NCBI GenBank assembly: GCA_005239175.1
Contig: SOPS01000004.1
Location: 1-64,000 of the forward strand
Direction of reading: 5' to 3'
Length of the DNA: 64,000 nt
Source of the DNA: a halophilic archaeon SHRA6
Lineage (GTDB): Archaea > Halobacteriota > Halobacteria > Halobacteriales > Haloferacaceae
The position numbers and the translations under genes are program-made. Positions 35,049 through 44,752 of the stretch are shown here, in pieces. Numbering within the stretch: the stretch's first letter is position 1; the number at the start of each line of letters is the position of its first letter. The notes beneath the pieces were generated by a model. The model saw nothing but the letters and a program-made list of their open reading frames with translations, was not told the DNA's origin and searched no databases.

Positions 35049-35431
35049 TGACGGACGAGCATCCACCCATGGAAGCCGCGGTGTACGGCGACGGATCGAT
35101 CACGTACCCACCACACCCGCGCGGCCCAGACGGCAGCGAGGCAGAATCGACGATCGACCTCAGCGACTACAACGCCGAGATCATCACGTGGACGACGTCC
35201 ACGGCGACCCCACCGGGCGTGCGCGCACCGAATCACCTTGCGATCGTCGAGTTCGATGTTGACGGCGAGCCGGTTCGGGCGATCGGACAGCTCACGACTG
35301 ACGACGTTGCGATCGGCGACCGTGTCGAAGCGGTGTACGTTGACGAACTCCGAGATCCTGACGCGGGAATCAGAGAACCCGACAGTCAGGCGTGGGACGG
35401 CTACCGGCTCCGCCCAGTGGACGACGAATAG
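35048..35431 (+). CDS. DUF35 OB-fold protein, partner of the thiolase
   Basis: Product of 127 aa with the OB-fold half of DUF35 (APNHLAIVEFDVDGEPVRAIGQLT and IGDRVEAVYVDEL). The N-terminal zinc ribbon typical of the family (C-x2-C pairs) is absent: no cysteines at all are seen in the protein. In known complexes DUF35 bridges thiolase and HMG-CoA synthase and shelters the acyl intermediate. Start ATG overlaps the thiolase stop. Confidence 0.8.
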   Translation: MTDEHPPMEAAVYGDGSITYPPHPRGPDGSEAESTIDLSDYNAEIITWTTSTATPPGVRAPNHLAIVEFDVDGEPVRAIGQLTTDDVAIGDRVEAVYVDELRDPDAGIREPDSQAWDGYRLRPVDDE

Positions 35432-35467
35432 CAGCTGCGACCCAGGATCGACTGTTTGCGTTACGCG

Positions 35468-36409
35468 TTACTCTGTTTTCCGATCGTCAGGAGTCTCATC
35501 AATCTCACCATTCTCATCAGCCCCATCATTCTCGCCATTCTTAGCAGCCGCATCCTTTTCGCCATTCTCAGCAGCCCCATCAGTCTTGTCAGCACCATCA
35601 GTCGCGCCAGCCTCGGCTTGATTAGCTCCGTGGGTGTCCGCGCTGGCCTCGCCTTGGCTCTCAGACCTCCCTGAGTCGTCCTCGTCGACATCTTCCTCCG
35701 GATCGAGATCCTGCTTGATGGCCTCCAGCTCGGCGTCGACATCGATCGCTGTCGGATCGTCCAACTGTTCGTCGTTCGATCCGCTATTCCCCTCAGTCTC
35801 TGTGGAAGTGGCAGTCTCGTCAGCGTCGCCGGCGTCGTCGGTGACGTCAATGAAGACGCCGCCATCGCTGTCGGGCGTTCGGGATCGATCGATCTCGTTG
35901 GTTGACTGTGTTGATTGATCGCGCTTTGTTCGATCGCGACTCGCTCGGACGTCGCCTTCGGCCTCGCGGATTCGATCTTCGATCTCGCGGGTGAGCGATC
36001 GTGCGTCTTCGACCAGTCGGCGTGATTCGGGGTTCTCCGGAAGATTTGCCTCCGAAAGAGCCGTTCGGAGCTCTGAAAGCCCGCGAGCCAGTTCTTCGCT
36101 TGCCTGTGAACCGAGCCGATCGAGCTCCGTTCGCGCTCCAGATGTCTCCTCGCGGACTGCTCGCTTTGGATCTGCCAGCCGCATCGTCCGCCGGAGCAAT
36201 TCAAGAGACTTGATCGTCGCTTCTAACATCGCGATAAGCGTTGGAATGGTGTACTGCTCGGTAAACCGAAGCAGCTCGCCTAATGAGGGTGGCCGCGGCG
36301 GCCGGCGGGTGGAATCCGATCGGAGCTCGGTGCGAAGCGCCGAAAGCGTTTCCTCTAACTCGTCGAGGCGATCGGCCAACTCGTCGTCACGGGGCGAACG
36401 AGAACTCAT
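35468..36409 (-). CDS. Coiled-coil protein with acidic repeat tail, unknown function
   Basis: Product of 313 aa from ATG 36409 (MSSRSPRDDELADRLDELEE). Helical, coiled-coil-prone first 170 residues (LADRLDELEETLSALRTELR; FTEQYTIPTLIAMLEATIK), a disordered middle and a tail of short acidic repeats of the type ENGEKDA and ENDGADENGE. Repeats in the DNA (CCATTCTCATCAG-like) suggest length variation. No family known. Upstream extension of the frame to 36529 is judged not translated. Confidence 0.6.
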   Translation of the reverse strand: MSSRSPRDDELADRLDELEETLSALRTELRSDSTRRPPRPPSLGELLRFTEQYTIPTLIAMLEATIKSLELLRRTMRLADPKRAVREETSGARTELDRLGSQASEELARGLSELRTALSEANLPENPESRRLVEDARSLTREIEDRIREAEGDVRASRDRTKRDQSTQSTNEIDRSRTPDSDGGVFIDVTDDAGDADETATSTETEGNSGSNDEQLDDPTAIDVDAELEAIKQDLDPEEDVDEDDSGRSESQGEASADTHGANQAEAGATDGADKTDGAAENGEKDAAAKNGENDGADENGEIDETPDDRKTE

Positions 36410-36588
36410 ATACTCTGCTAGGGCCGGATTGTGGTTAAGCGTGGTGACGGATGGTCGACCGAGTTCGGCAGCGGACGGTGCCGATCGGTTGGGAATGAAT
36501 CCGAGTAAGTGATGAGAACGTATTGCCACTCAAATGGTATTGTGGAAAATACACAATATATTTATTACGTGAACGCGTAGTATAGATA

Positions 36589-36939
36589 ATGGAACAACAG
36601 TCATCGACATCCTACAGCACTCGGCCGACGGCGATCGCAGACGTTGCAGGCTGGGAGTCGTTCATCGATCGACACGGAACGGCTCTGCTTGAACTGTACA
36701 CCGAGGGGTGTGGCATCTGCTCGAGCATGGAACCAGTTGTGGCCAACGTAGCCAAGGCAGTCGATATTCCCGTCGCGACCGCAAACGCCCGCGGCGATCC
36801 GCAGTTTATCGATCGGTTCACCGTTACAAGCGTCCCCATGTTCGTACTGGTAATCGACGGGGAGATCGCGGCCACGCGTGCGGAGGGATTTATTTCAGGA
36901 GACGATCTTACGGCGTGGATTGAGGATCACCTCGAATAG
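36589..36939 (+). CDS. Thioredoxin-family protein
   Basis: Product of 116 aa. The thioredoxin fold has the redox motif CGIC in ELYTEGCGICSSMEP and the cis-Pro segment TSVPMFVLVIDGE. It lacks a signal peptide, so it is cytoplasmic. The TATA element ATATATTTATTA is about 30 bp upstream of ATG, fitting a leaderless transcript. The CGIC rather than CGPC motif points to a specialised partner. Confidence 0.9.
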   Translation: MEQQSSTSYSTRPTAIADVAGWESFIDRHGTALLELYTEGCGICSSMEPVVANVAKAVDIPVATANARGDPQFIDRFTVTSVPMFVLVIDGEIAATRAEGFISGDDLTAWIEDHLE

Positions 36940-36983
36940 GGAACGCAGGTTGGGAGGAAGACGCGGCGATCGTTCACCGCAGC

Positions 36984-38072
36984 TCAACGCGGCTTCGCGC
37001 GACGGTACTGTGGCGGCCACTCGACATCGACCCCGAGTTCGTCCGCCGCATGTAGCGCAAAATAGGGATCCCGGAGGTGTTCACGGCCGACAATTGCAAG
37101 ATCAGCGCGGCCGTTCCTGACGATCGCATCCGCGTGTGTTGCATCAGTGATTCCACCAACTGCGCCGACCGCGATGTCCGTTTCGGCGTTGATCCGCTCG
37201 GCGAACTCCACCTGGTAGCCCGGTCCCGTATTCGTGATGTTTTGATCTGGGTGAATCCCCCCAGAACTCACGTCGATCAGGTTGGCACCAAGATTTGAGA
37301 GCCGATCAGCAAGCTGTATCGACTGCTCGAGGTCCCACGACGGGCGATCGTCGATCCAGTCGGTTGCGGAGATCCGGACGAACACCGGCTTCTCCTCCGG
37401 CCACACGTCTCTGACTGCCGCAGTGACTTCCTCGACGAGCCGCACACGATTTTCGAAGCGTCCGCCGTACTCATCCTCGCGATCGTTCGCAATCGGCGAC
37501 AGAAACTCGTGCAACAGGTAGCCGTGGGCGGCGTGTATCTCTGCGATATCGAATCCCGCGTCGAGCGATCGCCTCGCGGCCGCCGCAAAGTCGTCGATCA
37601 GGTCGTCAATATCCCCTAGGCTCATCTTCGTGACGCCGCGATCGCTATCCTCGTAGGGATATGGTCGATCGCTCGGGCCGATTGGCACCCAGCCGCCTTC
37701 CTCCAGCGGGATCGGACCGCTCTCGGCCTCCCAGGGACGATACGTGCCAGCCTTTCGGCCCGCGTGGGCGAGTTGGATGCCGGGAACGCTGCCCTGTTCG
37801 CGAATGAACGACGTGATCGGTTCGAGTGCTTCGGCGTGCTCGTCGCTCCAGATCCCGAGGTCCTGTGGAGAGATCCGCCCCGCAGGCGTGACTGCGGTTG
37901 CCTCACTAAGGACGATTCCCGCCCCACCAACTGCGCGGCTCCCGAGGTGGACCCGATGCCACTCTGTTGGAAGCCCGTCCTCCGCAGAGTATTGACACAT
38001 CGGCGACACCGTGATCCGGTTTCGAATGTGGGTGTCCGCGAGCGTGATCGGGTCAAAAAGCGTCTCCGTCAT
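36984..38072 (-). CDS. Old-yellow-enzyme family flavin oxidoreductase (YqjM type)
   Basis: Product of 362 aa. FMN-dependent TIM barrel: RNRITVSPMCQYSAEDG at the start has the Cys of the YqjM type, IQLAHAGRKA binds the flavin ring, and AEIHAAHGYLLHEFLSPIANDR is the core substrate motif, with RFENRVRLV and VSSGG later. It reduces activated C=C bonds with NAD(P)H. ATG 38072 is chosen because family homology begins at TLFDPITLADT; the long frame to 38165 is unsupported. It is convergent with thioredoxin. Confidence 0.93.
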   Translation of the reverse strand: MTETLFDPITLADTHIRNRITVSPMCQYSAEDGLPTEWHRVHLGSRAVGGAGIVLSEATAVTPAGRISPQDLGIWSDEHAEALEPITSFIREQGSVPGIQLAHAGRKAGTYRPWEAESGPIPLEEGGWVPIGPSDRPYPYEDSDRGVTKMSLGDIDDLIDDFAAAARRSLDAGFDIAEIHAAHGYLLHEFLSPIANDREDEYGGRFENRVRLVEEVTAAVRDVWPEEKPVFVRISATDWIDDRPSWDLEQSIQLADRLSNLGANLIDVSSGGIHPDQNITNTGPGYQVEFAERINAETDIAVGAVGGITDATHADAIVRNGRADLAIVGREHLRDPYFALHAADELGVDVEWPPQYRRAKPR

Positions 38073-38200
38073 TACCTGCGATAGACCCCTCGTGGGTATA
38101 CCGCTGCGGTCCCCGGAGGGCCTTGCCGGCGATCGCAGACCCACGGTCTGGCTTAGGTCAACCAAAACCTATATAACTTTAGGGTCGCCTAAGCTCTTGT

Positions 38201-38356
38201 ATGGCTGCTCGACATGCTGGAATGGTCGGTGATATCGCCGAGGAACCTCCCTGTGTTTCTGCGCTTCGCTCCTCGCCGGATCGCACTGTCTTTACCGAAG
38301 AAGGAAACTGCGACGGCTGGATTTCTACGGACTTCACTGTCGAACTCTGGCAGTAA
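38201..38356 (+). CDS. 51-aa haloarchaeal small protein
   Basis: ATG 38201 to TAA 38356. The peptide has the body ALRSSPDRTVFTEEGNCDG followed by WISTDFTVEL, a compact pattern I recall from short conserved haloarchaeal proteins. A TATA-like TATATAAC at 38170-38177 lies 24-31 bp upstream, so a leaderless start is well placed. There is no signal peptide. It is divergent from the OYE gene and upstream of the HEAT-repeat gene. Confidence 0.65.
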   Translation: MAARHAGMVGDIAEEPPCVSALRSSPDRTVFTEEGNCDGWISTDFTVELWQ

Positions 38357-38460
38357 CCCACCGTGTTCGGATTATTGCGGCGCTGAATCGACCGTTCTGT
38401 TCGCTCGGATCGCTGCGAAAGGGAAACGCTCTTAGGAGTATCGCGCCGACGTGTGTACAT

Positions 38461-39756
38461 ATGAGCAACGGCGACGACGAGGAGACGCCGGCCGACGAGG
38501 AATCCGGCTCGGCCACCGAAGCGATCACCGAGGAGGGCCTCACCGAGCGGCTCGACGACGCCGAGGCGGCGCTCGAGGCGGCCGAGACCGAGGCCGACCT
38601 CGACGAAATCGAAGCGGACCTCGACGCAATCGAGACCGACATCGAGGCCGCGGACCTGCCCGAACCGGACGACGAGGACGAACAGCCTCCTGCGGAGGCA
38701 CTCGACGAACGGCTCTCTGGACTCCGCGATGAACTTGAATCCCAGCGCGGCCCATACGCCTCCGAGGCGATCGAAGCCGTTGAATCAGCCGCCGAAACCA
38801 TCACCGAAACCCGCTGGACGGACTCTGGCGAGGACGAAGTCACCGCGGCTGTAGCGACATTCGCGGCCGCGATTGAGGAGACGCTGGACACCTCGATGGA
38901 GACAGATGTCCCGTCGCTTGCGGCGACAGACGAAGTGCTTTCGAGCGCATCCGAAGCGATCGAGGCAGCTGATCTCGACCCTGACGAGGACACTGAAACG
39001 ATCGCCTCGCTGCTTGAGGCAACCGGGGCCCTCGAAGACGACCTCGACGCTGCTGAGGAGTGGGACGACCTCGAAACCCGCGAACAGCTCCAGGCACAGG
39101 GATTTTACGACGTGTTGGGCCACTACAAGGACTACCCGCCGGAGTGGTCGGCGCTCAAAGAATACGAGTCCCGTGGCAACGTCGACATGATTCTTCTCGC
39201 ACTCGAGAGCTTCCAGTCAGACTTCATGGAGCGTCACTGTCTCGAAGCACTCGAACGGATGGGCAAGCGCGCGGCGACCGACGAGGCGATCGAGACAATG
39301 CTCCAGCGAGCGAACAAACGCGACAAGCCGGCGATCCGAATCCTCGGCAAGATGGCCGCCGAGGACGCTGTCGAAACTCTCGTCGAGTACGTTGATGCGG
39401 ACTCTGATCCAGCCTTACAGAAGGTGACGTTCAAAGCCCTCGGCGAGATTGGCGACGAAGCGGCGACACAGGCGCTTGCGAACAAACTTGTCATGGATAA
39501 CGCCAACGTCAGACCGCATGCGGCCCGTGCGCTCGGGCTGATTGGCGACACACGAGCGATCGGTCCGCTCTCAGACACCCTCCGCACTGACGAAAACGAC
39601 AATGTCCGTGCGAGTGCTGCGTGGGCGCTCCGGCAGATCGGTACCAAGCGCGCGCTCGAACGTGTCGTCGACCTCGGGTCCGACAGCGCGTTCGTCGTCG
39701 ACACCGAGATTCAGAAAGCGACCGAAGAGCTCAACGCTGCGGCCGCCTCCGCCTGA
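38461..39756 (+). CDS. HEAT-repeat protein with acidic coiled-coil N-terminus
   Basis: Product of 431 aa. The first ~110 residues are extremely acidic helical repeats (AEAALEAAETEADLDEIEAD). The C-terminal ~200 residues hold at least four HEAT/PBS-lyase-type repeats, for example AIRILGKMAAEDAVETLVEYV, TFKALGEIGDEAATQALANK and RALGLIGDTRAIGPLSDTL, plus AAWALRQIGTKRALERV. HEAT arrays are scaffolds for protein contacts; no catalytic part is seen. Cytoplasmic, monocistronic, upstream of the secreted PLD-like gene by 37 bp. Confidence 0.8.
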   Translation: MSNGDDEETPADEESGSATEAITEEGLTERLDDAEAALEAAETEADLDEIEADLDAIETDIEAADLPEPDDEDEQPPAEALDERLSGLRDELESQRGPYASEAIEAVESAAETITETRWTDSGEDEVTAAVATFAAAIEETLDTSMETDVPSLAATDEVLSSASEAIEAADLDPDEDTETIASLLEATGALEDDLDAAEEWDDLETREQLQAQGFYDVLGHYKDYPPEWSALKEYESRGNVDMILLALESFQSDFMERHCLEALERMGKRAATDEAIETMLQRANKRDKPAIRILGKMAAEDAVETLVEYVDADSDPALQKVTFKALGEIGDEAATQALANKLVMDNANVRPHAARALGLIGDTRAIGPLSDTLRTDENDNVRASAAWALRQIGTKRALERVVDLGSDSAFVVDTEIQKATEELNAAAASA

Positions 39757-39793
39757 GCGAACCTTTTTATTTGAAGCCGGCTCCAGCCGGGGC

Positions 39794-41527
39794 GTGTCAC
39801 GAATCTGGGCCGCGCTTCGATCGATTGCGATCGTCTGTCTGTTACTCGGAGCTGCCGCGTTGCCGGTCGGCGCAGCGAGTCCCGATTTCGTCCACGATCG
39901 CGACGTGGGTCCAGAGCACCCCCGAAGCACACTCATATCCCACACTGAACAAGCCAACTCGACGGGGGAACAGAACACGACCGTCACAGAGCCGAGTACC
40001 ACCGTCGCAGAGCAGGGGCCAGGAATTCTCGAAATCTACCCGAACACCTACCGCCACGGAAACGAAGGCGAATTCCTCGTTGTCTCCATAACGGACGCGG
40101 GCAACTGGACGGTGCGGGACAACACGGCGAGCCTGACACTCCCGGACAACCACAGCGGGCCGATCGCAATCAGCCCCGATCCACCCGTTGCGCGCACACT
40201 CACCGACGTCCCGGTCATCGAAGCGCCGGATGGCTTTCGACTCGCACAGGACGGTGAGACGATCCGCCTCGAACAGAACGGATCGATCGTCGACGAGGTG
40301 ACGTATGGCCGTGCCCCAGAAGGCACTCGGTGGCTCAAAGGCGCCGATTCGAGGTGGGTCCCGATCGGTCTTGAGCCCCGCGCCGAGGCGCCGACAGGCT
40401 CCGCAACGGTCACCACGTTCGTTCTTCCAGACGCACCTGAGTCGGCGATCGAGCCGATCAAGTCGGCGACCGATCGTGTCTACGTCGGGGGCTACACGCT
40501 CTCTTCAAAACGCGTCGCAACCGCCCTCATCGACGCACACGAACGCGGTGTCGATGTCCGGGTAGTGCTCGAAGGCGAACCCGTTGGCGGCGTCAGCGAT
40601 CGCCAGGCAGCGGTACTCGACACACTGGTTGCAAACGGAGTTGAGGTGCAGGTTTTCGCTGGCGAAAAGCGACGATTCGAGTTCCACCACCCGAAGTATG
40701 CGGTTGTCGACGATCGCGCGATCGTCCTTACCGAAAACTGGAAGCCCTCGGGAACGGGCGGAAATGCAAGCCGCGGGTGGGGGGTAGTCGTCGACTCCGG
40801 AGAGACTGCCGACGAACTGGCTGCCGTGTTCCGCCACGACACAGCGTGGGACGACACGACTCCTTGGGAACAATACCGGGCCCGGGTCGAAACCACGGAA
40901 CAACGCCAGCCAGCGGGCTCGTATCCAGCCAACCATGCCCCGCGACAGATTGATGGGGCGAACGTGACGGTGCTGACGGCACCCGGCAACGCCGAACACG
41001 CAATTGTCGACCGAATTGATGGCGCTGACTCCCGCGTCGAGGTCATTCAGCCGTCGATCGACGGTCCCGACCAGGCGTTGACCAAGGCTGTCTTGCGCGC
41101 TGCTGAGCGCGGCGTCTCCGTCCGGGTACTCGTCTCGGACGCGTGGTACGACATCGATCGAAACCGAGCGCTGGCCGAGGAACTCAACGGCTATGCTGCG
41201 GATCGAGGGCTACCCTTTGAGATGCGTGTCGACGAATCCGGCGATCGCTACCAGAGAATCCACGCGAAGGGCGTGCTCGTCGACGATACCGTGATTCTCG
41301 GCAGCATGAATTGGAACGATAACGCCGCAGAAAATAATCGAGAAGTCGCGGTTGCGATCGACTCACCGGAGGCGGCAGCGTACTATCGTGGCGTGTTCGA
41401 TCGTGATTTCGAACGACAGTCGGACGATTCATTCGAGTATCGACGCGTCGGCTTGGTCGTACTCGTCGGCATTGTTGCCACGATCACGCTAGTCGCTGCG
41501 CGAAAACGCCTCAGGTTTGCGGACTGA
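39794..41527 (+). CDS. Secreted, membrane-anchored PLD-superfamily protein
   Basis: Product of 577 aa starting at GTG 39794; the TATA-like CTTTTTATTT near 39762 supports a leaderless start. A Sec-type signal (AIVCLLLGAAALPVGAAS) is followed by a beta-rich region, then two HKD motifs: HHPKYAVVDDRAIVLTENW (about 325) and IHAKGVLVDDTVILGSMNW (about 505). A C-terminal helix VGLVVLVGIVATITLVAA anchors it. Both PLD halves look active; it could hydrolyse phosphodiesters of lipid or nucleic acid outside the cell. The stop lies inside a 26-bp tandem repeat. Confidence 0.85.
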   Translation: MSRIWAALRSIAIVCLLLGAAALPVGAASPDFVHDRDVGPEHPRSTLISHTEQANSTGEQNTTVTEPSTTVAEQGPGILEIYPNTYRHGNEGEFLVVSITDAGNWTVRDNTASLTLPDNHSGPIAISPDPPVARTLTDVPVIEAPDGFRLAQDGETIRLEQNGSIVDEVTYGRAPEGTRWLKGADSRWVPIGLEPRAEAPTGSATVTTFVLPDAPESAIEPIKSATDRVYVGGYTLSSKRVATALIDAHERGVDVRVVLEGEPVGGVSDRQAAVLDTLVANGVEVQVFAGEKRRFEFHHPKYAVVDDRAIVLTENWKPSGTGGNASRGWGVVVDSGETADELAAVFRHDTAWDDTTPWEQYRARVETTEQRQPAGSYPANHAPRQIDGANVTVLTAPGNAEHAIVDRIDGADSRVEVIQPSIDGPDQALTKAVLRAAERGVSVRVLVSDAWYDIDRNRALAEELNGYAADRGLPFEMRVDESGDRYQRIHAKGVLVDDTVILGSMNWNDNAAENNREVAVAIDSPEAAAYYRGVFDRDFERQSDDSFEYRRVGLVVLVGIVATITLVAARKRLRFAD

Positions 41528-41640
41528 CTTTTAGGAGAAATGTCGCAGACTGACTTTTAGGAGAAATATCGCAGACTGACGTTTAGGAGAAATGTCGCAG
41601 ACCGATCTTCACAGAGAATGTCGTAGGCTGATCTTTACAA
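41522..41640. repeat. 26-bp tandem repeat between convergent genes
   Basis: Unit starts GACTGACTTTTAGGAG and ends AAATGTCGCA; copies begin at 41522, 41548, 41574 and, more diverged, 41600 and 41626. The first copy includes the stop codon of the PLD-like gene. Confidence 0.85.
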
Positions 41641-41674
41641 AATGAACTGCGCTTCTCGATCGCCGTGTGTCGAT

Positions 41675-43582
41675 TCAGTCTTCGATCGAAAGTGTCGTTG
41701 TTAGCTCTTCGTCGAGTTCGGCGTTCGCCATCTTCTCGACGAGCGAGTTGATCACTGCCCCGCGGCGACCCTTGACGAACTTGATCGAACCAACGACGAG
41801 GTGACCGCCGCCGGAGACGCCCGACCCGGGCAGCTCCTCGTTTAGCTCTGTGACCATATTCGGAATATCGAGACGCACACCATCGGATCGGAGCACCGCG
41901 AAATCGGGGCCGTAGCCGATCGTGATGACTGGCTCGCCGGTCGCTTTGACCTTCCGATCGTGGAGGTTTCCGGTCGTCTTCCCCGGCGCTGGGTAGGTGA
42001 ATCGGTGGGCGAAATCGTCGAGATCGATTCGGTAGAGGTGTGCCCCTGAATCGAGCCGTTCGTGTTCGACGTGGGGCTCGAGGGCACTTAGCTGGCGGTC
42101 GACATCCCGTGCCGCCCGCGTCGAGAGGAACTCAACGAGTTCGCGATGGCGCTCTGGATCGTCGCAGTCGACATCCAGCGCATCATTGACGAGCGCTTTG
42201 CCGTCATTGTATCGCAGCCAGTGTGCGGCGTAATCGAGTGCTTCACCAATGTCCTCGATGTGCGACCGGCTGTATCCCGCGTCGGCTGCCAGATCGAGAT
42301 ACTTCGTCATCGCGTCGGCCTTCGATCGGTCCGAAAGCCCTGCCACCGCAGGGACGTGTTCAAGATCCTCGGTGATCGACGGATCGATGAGCCGTGCGAG
42401 TTCGACACACATCATGCCGGTCGTAATCCGGTAGTCCTCACCGTGCAGGTAGGGGTTCACGTGCGCGTCGAGTAGCGGCTCGACAGCCTCCGGATCAGGA
42501 TGGTGGTGGTCGATAACAGCGATCGGGATGTCATAGTGTGCGAGATTCTCGTAGGCGGGCACGTCCTCTTCGGTTGAGCCGTTATCGAGCATCAACAACA
42601 ACGGGAGCTTCTGGCCGTGTCGTGCCTGTCCCTCTAACGCGAAGTTGAGGTCCCGGGTTACGTCTTCCATCTCGTAAAACGGGGCCTTGCTTGGGAGCCG
42701 TTTGAACAGGTGCTGTGGCGCGTCACTGTCGCGGTGCACTGAGGCAATCAGGTTCTCAAGTGCCAGCTGGAGCGGAATCGACGCACACATTCCGTCCCCA
42801 TCGGCGTGGTGTCGAACCCTAATTGGCCGGCCCTTCAGGACGGTCCGCCGAAGCATCGTTGCGACCGATCGTAGTTCCTCATGGATTGGCTCGAACGCCG
42901 GCCAATCGATCAACGGCTCGATGTCGGCGGGCTCAGCCCGTTCGTCGATCGACGATTCGAGGTCTTCGCGTGCGCGGGTCTCTTCTTCGCCGGTCAATGC
43001 GTCGATCGAGTCGGCCTCAAGTTGTATCGCGCTGTCGTGGGTTGTGACCCGTCCGCTGACGCGGACGACGTTTCCGACCGCAACCTCGGGGTACGCCCGA
43101 ACACCGGCGTCCTCGAAGGCCGCACAGATGACGATGCCCGTCGTATCGCTCAAATGAAAGAGAGTCGGGCCTGCGGTCTGTTTGATCTGAACGATCTCAC
43201 CCTCGATCGTCGCGTCGGTTCCTGCGGCGATCGACGCAATGGTGTCGATCGACGGCTGATGATCGATCGGCTCGGTTCGATACGTATCGAGGTCCGGGAC
43301 CGAAAAGGAGAGGTCACCGTTTGCTTTGACCTCCTCGAGACGGACGACGAGGCGATCGCCGACCTCGTAGGTCCTTCCAAGTGCACTTTCGTGGACGAGT
43401 CCAGAGACCGAGTCGGAGATGTCGACGAACACGCCGTAGTCAACGACCCCATTCACCACTGCATGGTAGTTGGCACCTTCCTCGACCACGTCGAGGCCAC
43501 ATTCGGGAGCGAGGTCGAAGACGATCGGCCGCATATCGTCTCCATCGCCGGAATCCCCGGCGGAGTTGGCTGTCATGGACAC
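41675..43582 (-). CDS. S1/OB-fold DHH-family nuclease-like protein
   Basis: Product of 635 aa. Order: an S1 RNA-binding domain at about 30-100 (AVVNGVVDYGVFVDISDSVSGL), a nucleic-acid OB-fold at about 120-200 (IEGEIVQIKQTAGPTLFHLSD), then a DHH phosphoesterase core: RVRHHADGDGMCASIPLQ near 258, LLMLDNGS and IAVIDHHHPD near 350, and a DHHA1-like end with SGGGHLVVGSIKF. It resembles archaeal RecJ/GAN-type single-strand exonucleases with added S1 and OB domains. No signal peptide; divergent from the JAMM gene. Confidence 0.87.
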   Translation of the reverse strand: MSMTANSAGDSGDGDDMRPIVFDLAPECGLDVVEEGANYHAVVNGVVDYGVFVDISDSVSGLVHESALGRTYEVGDRLVVRLEEVKANGDLSFSVPDLDTYRTEPIDHQPSIDTIASIAAGTDATIEGEIVQIKQTAGPTLFHLSDTTGIVICAAFEDAGVRAYPEVAVGNVVRVSGRVTTHDSAIQLEADSIDALTGEEETRAREDLESSIDERAEPADIEPLIDWPAFEPIHEELRSVATMLRRTVLKGRPIRVRHHADGDGMCASIPLQLALENLIASVHRDSDAPQHLFKRLPSKAPFYEMEDVTRDLNFALEGQARHGQKLPLLLMLDNGSTEEDVPAYENLAHYDIPIAVIDHHHPDPEAVEPLLDAHVNPYLHGEDYRITTGMMCVELARLIDPSITEDLEHVPAVAGLSDRSKADAMTKYLDLAADAGYSRSHIEDIGEALDYAAHWLRYNDGKALVNDALDVDCDDPERHRELVEFLSTRAARDVDRQLSALEPHVEHERLDSGAHLYRIDLDDFAHRFTYPAPGKTTGNLHDRKVKATGEPVITIGYGPDFAVLRSDGVRLDIPNMVTELNEELPGSGVSGGGHLVVGSIKFVKGRRGAVINSLVEKMANAELDEELTTTLSIED

Positions 43583-43703
43583 AGCTAAGACGGACCGACG
43601 TGTTAAGCTTGTTATCTTCGGTCGGAGGACAGATCAGCCTCCCTCGGACGGTTTCGTCCGTCGGTTCCGGAAGCCTTAGGCACCGCCCGAACCGACAACA
43701 TGT

Positions 43704-44180
43704 ATGCGCCTGTTTCGATCGAGCGAGATCCTCGGCATCGCGCGCGACACGCTCAGATTCGCGCTCGAGGCCTCCGAGGAGACGCACCCGAACGAGTACA
43801 TGGGCTTTCTCCGCGCGCAGGATTCCCGAACGCTGGGGCTCGATCGAAAAGGGCAGGTCATCACGGATGTGCTCGTCATCCCTGGGACCCAGTCGAACCC
43901 CGTCAGCGCGACAGTTCAGTCGAATCTGGTCCCGAATGACATCAAGGCGGTCGGATCAGTGCACTCACATCCAAACGGTGTGCTCCGGCCGAGCAATGCT
44001 GACCTTGGAACATTCACGAAGGGGAACGTCCACATCATCATCGGTGCGCCATACGGCTGGGGCGACTGGAAGGCATTTGATAGCCACGGCGAGCCCCGAT
44101 CGCTCGACGTCCTTGATGTTGAGCTTCCAGAAGAGCAGTTCTTCGATTTTACCCAAGAAGACATCGATCGCGAGCTATGA
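43704..44180 (+). CDS. JAMM/MPN+ metalloprotease-like protein
   Basis: Product of 158 aa with the JAMM motif [19 protein letters not shown] (HxHP-x7-S-x2-D) in the middle and an earlier acidic residue in [10 protein letters not shown]. Archaeal JAMM enzymes remove ubiquitin-like SAMP proteins from targets. It is not next to other SAMP genes; it overlaps the FAD-synthase gene by 4 bp, so the pair is co-transcribed. Confidence 0.85.
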   Translation: MRLFRSSEILGIARDTLRFALEASEETHPNEYMGFLRAQDSRTLGLDRKGQVITDVLVIPGTQSNPVSATVQSNLVPNDIKAVGSVHSHPNGVLRPSNADLGTFTKGNVHIIIGAPYGWGDWKAFDSHGEPRSLDVLDVELPEEQFFDFTQEDIDREL

Positions 44181-44647
44181 CCGGCGAGACAGACGGCGAT
44201 CGGCCGGCCACCAGTCCCACTCGCGTTGTCGCACAGGGTACGTTCGACATTCTTCATCCCGGACACGTGCACTATCTTGAGGAGGCGGCCGCCTACGGTG
44301 ACGAACTCCACGTCATCGTCGCCCGGCGCGAAAACGTCACCCACAAGTCAAAACCGATCATTTCGGACCGCCAGCGCCGCGAGATGGTCAACGCGCTGGC
44401 GATCGTCGACGAGGCACACCTCGGGCACACGGAAGATATCTTCATCCCGATCGAACGGATCGACCCCGACGTGATCGTCCTTGGACACGATCAACACCAC
44501 GACCCCGAATCGATCGCCGCTGCGCTGGCCGATCGGGGAATCAGTTGTGCAATCGAACGGGCCGGTCCGCGCGAGCGCGCGTCTGCGGACGAGATTCTCT
44601 CGACCGGCGATATCATCGATCGAATACTTGAACGGCGCTGTGACTGA
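44177..44647 (+). CDS. ribL: FAD synthase, archaeal RibL type
   Basis: Product of 156 aa. Nucleotidyltransferase of the cytidylyltransferase fold: the ATP-binding HxGH motif is in [17 protein letters not shown], then [16 protein letters not shown] and [11 protein letters not shown]. Archaeal RibL makes FAD from FMN and ATP (or CTP). Overlaps the JAMM gene (ATGA). Confidence 0.88.
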   Translation: MTGETDGDRPATSPTRVVAQGTFDILHPGHVHYLEEAAAYGDELHVIVARRENVTHKSKPIISDRQRREMVNALAIVDEAHLGHTEDIFIPIERIDPDVIVLGHDQHHDPESIAAALADRGISCAIERAGPRERASADEILSTGDIIDRILERRCD

Positions 44648-44752
44648 ACCGGGCTAGTAGATCAAGAGGCGATCGCTTTTCGTAGCACTCGATTCCGATA
44701 GGGAGTCACAAAAACAGCAACGGCGATCGTGTCCTGGCGGCGTAGGTTTCAG

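Noticed and set aside
41522-41640. 26-bp tandem repeat as a CRISPR array
   Set aside because: Units are head to tail with no spacers.
42881-43588. 235-codon plus-strand ORF opposite the DHH gene
   Set aside because: Antisense shadow of a clear S1/OB/DHH gene.
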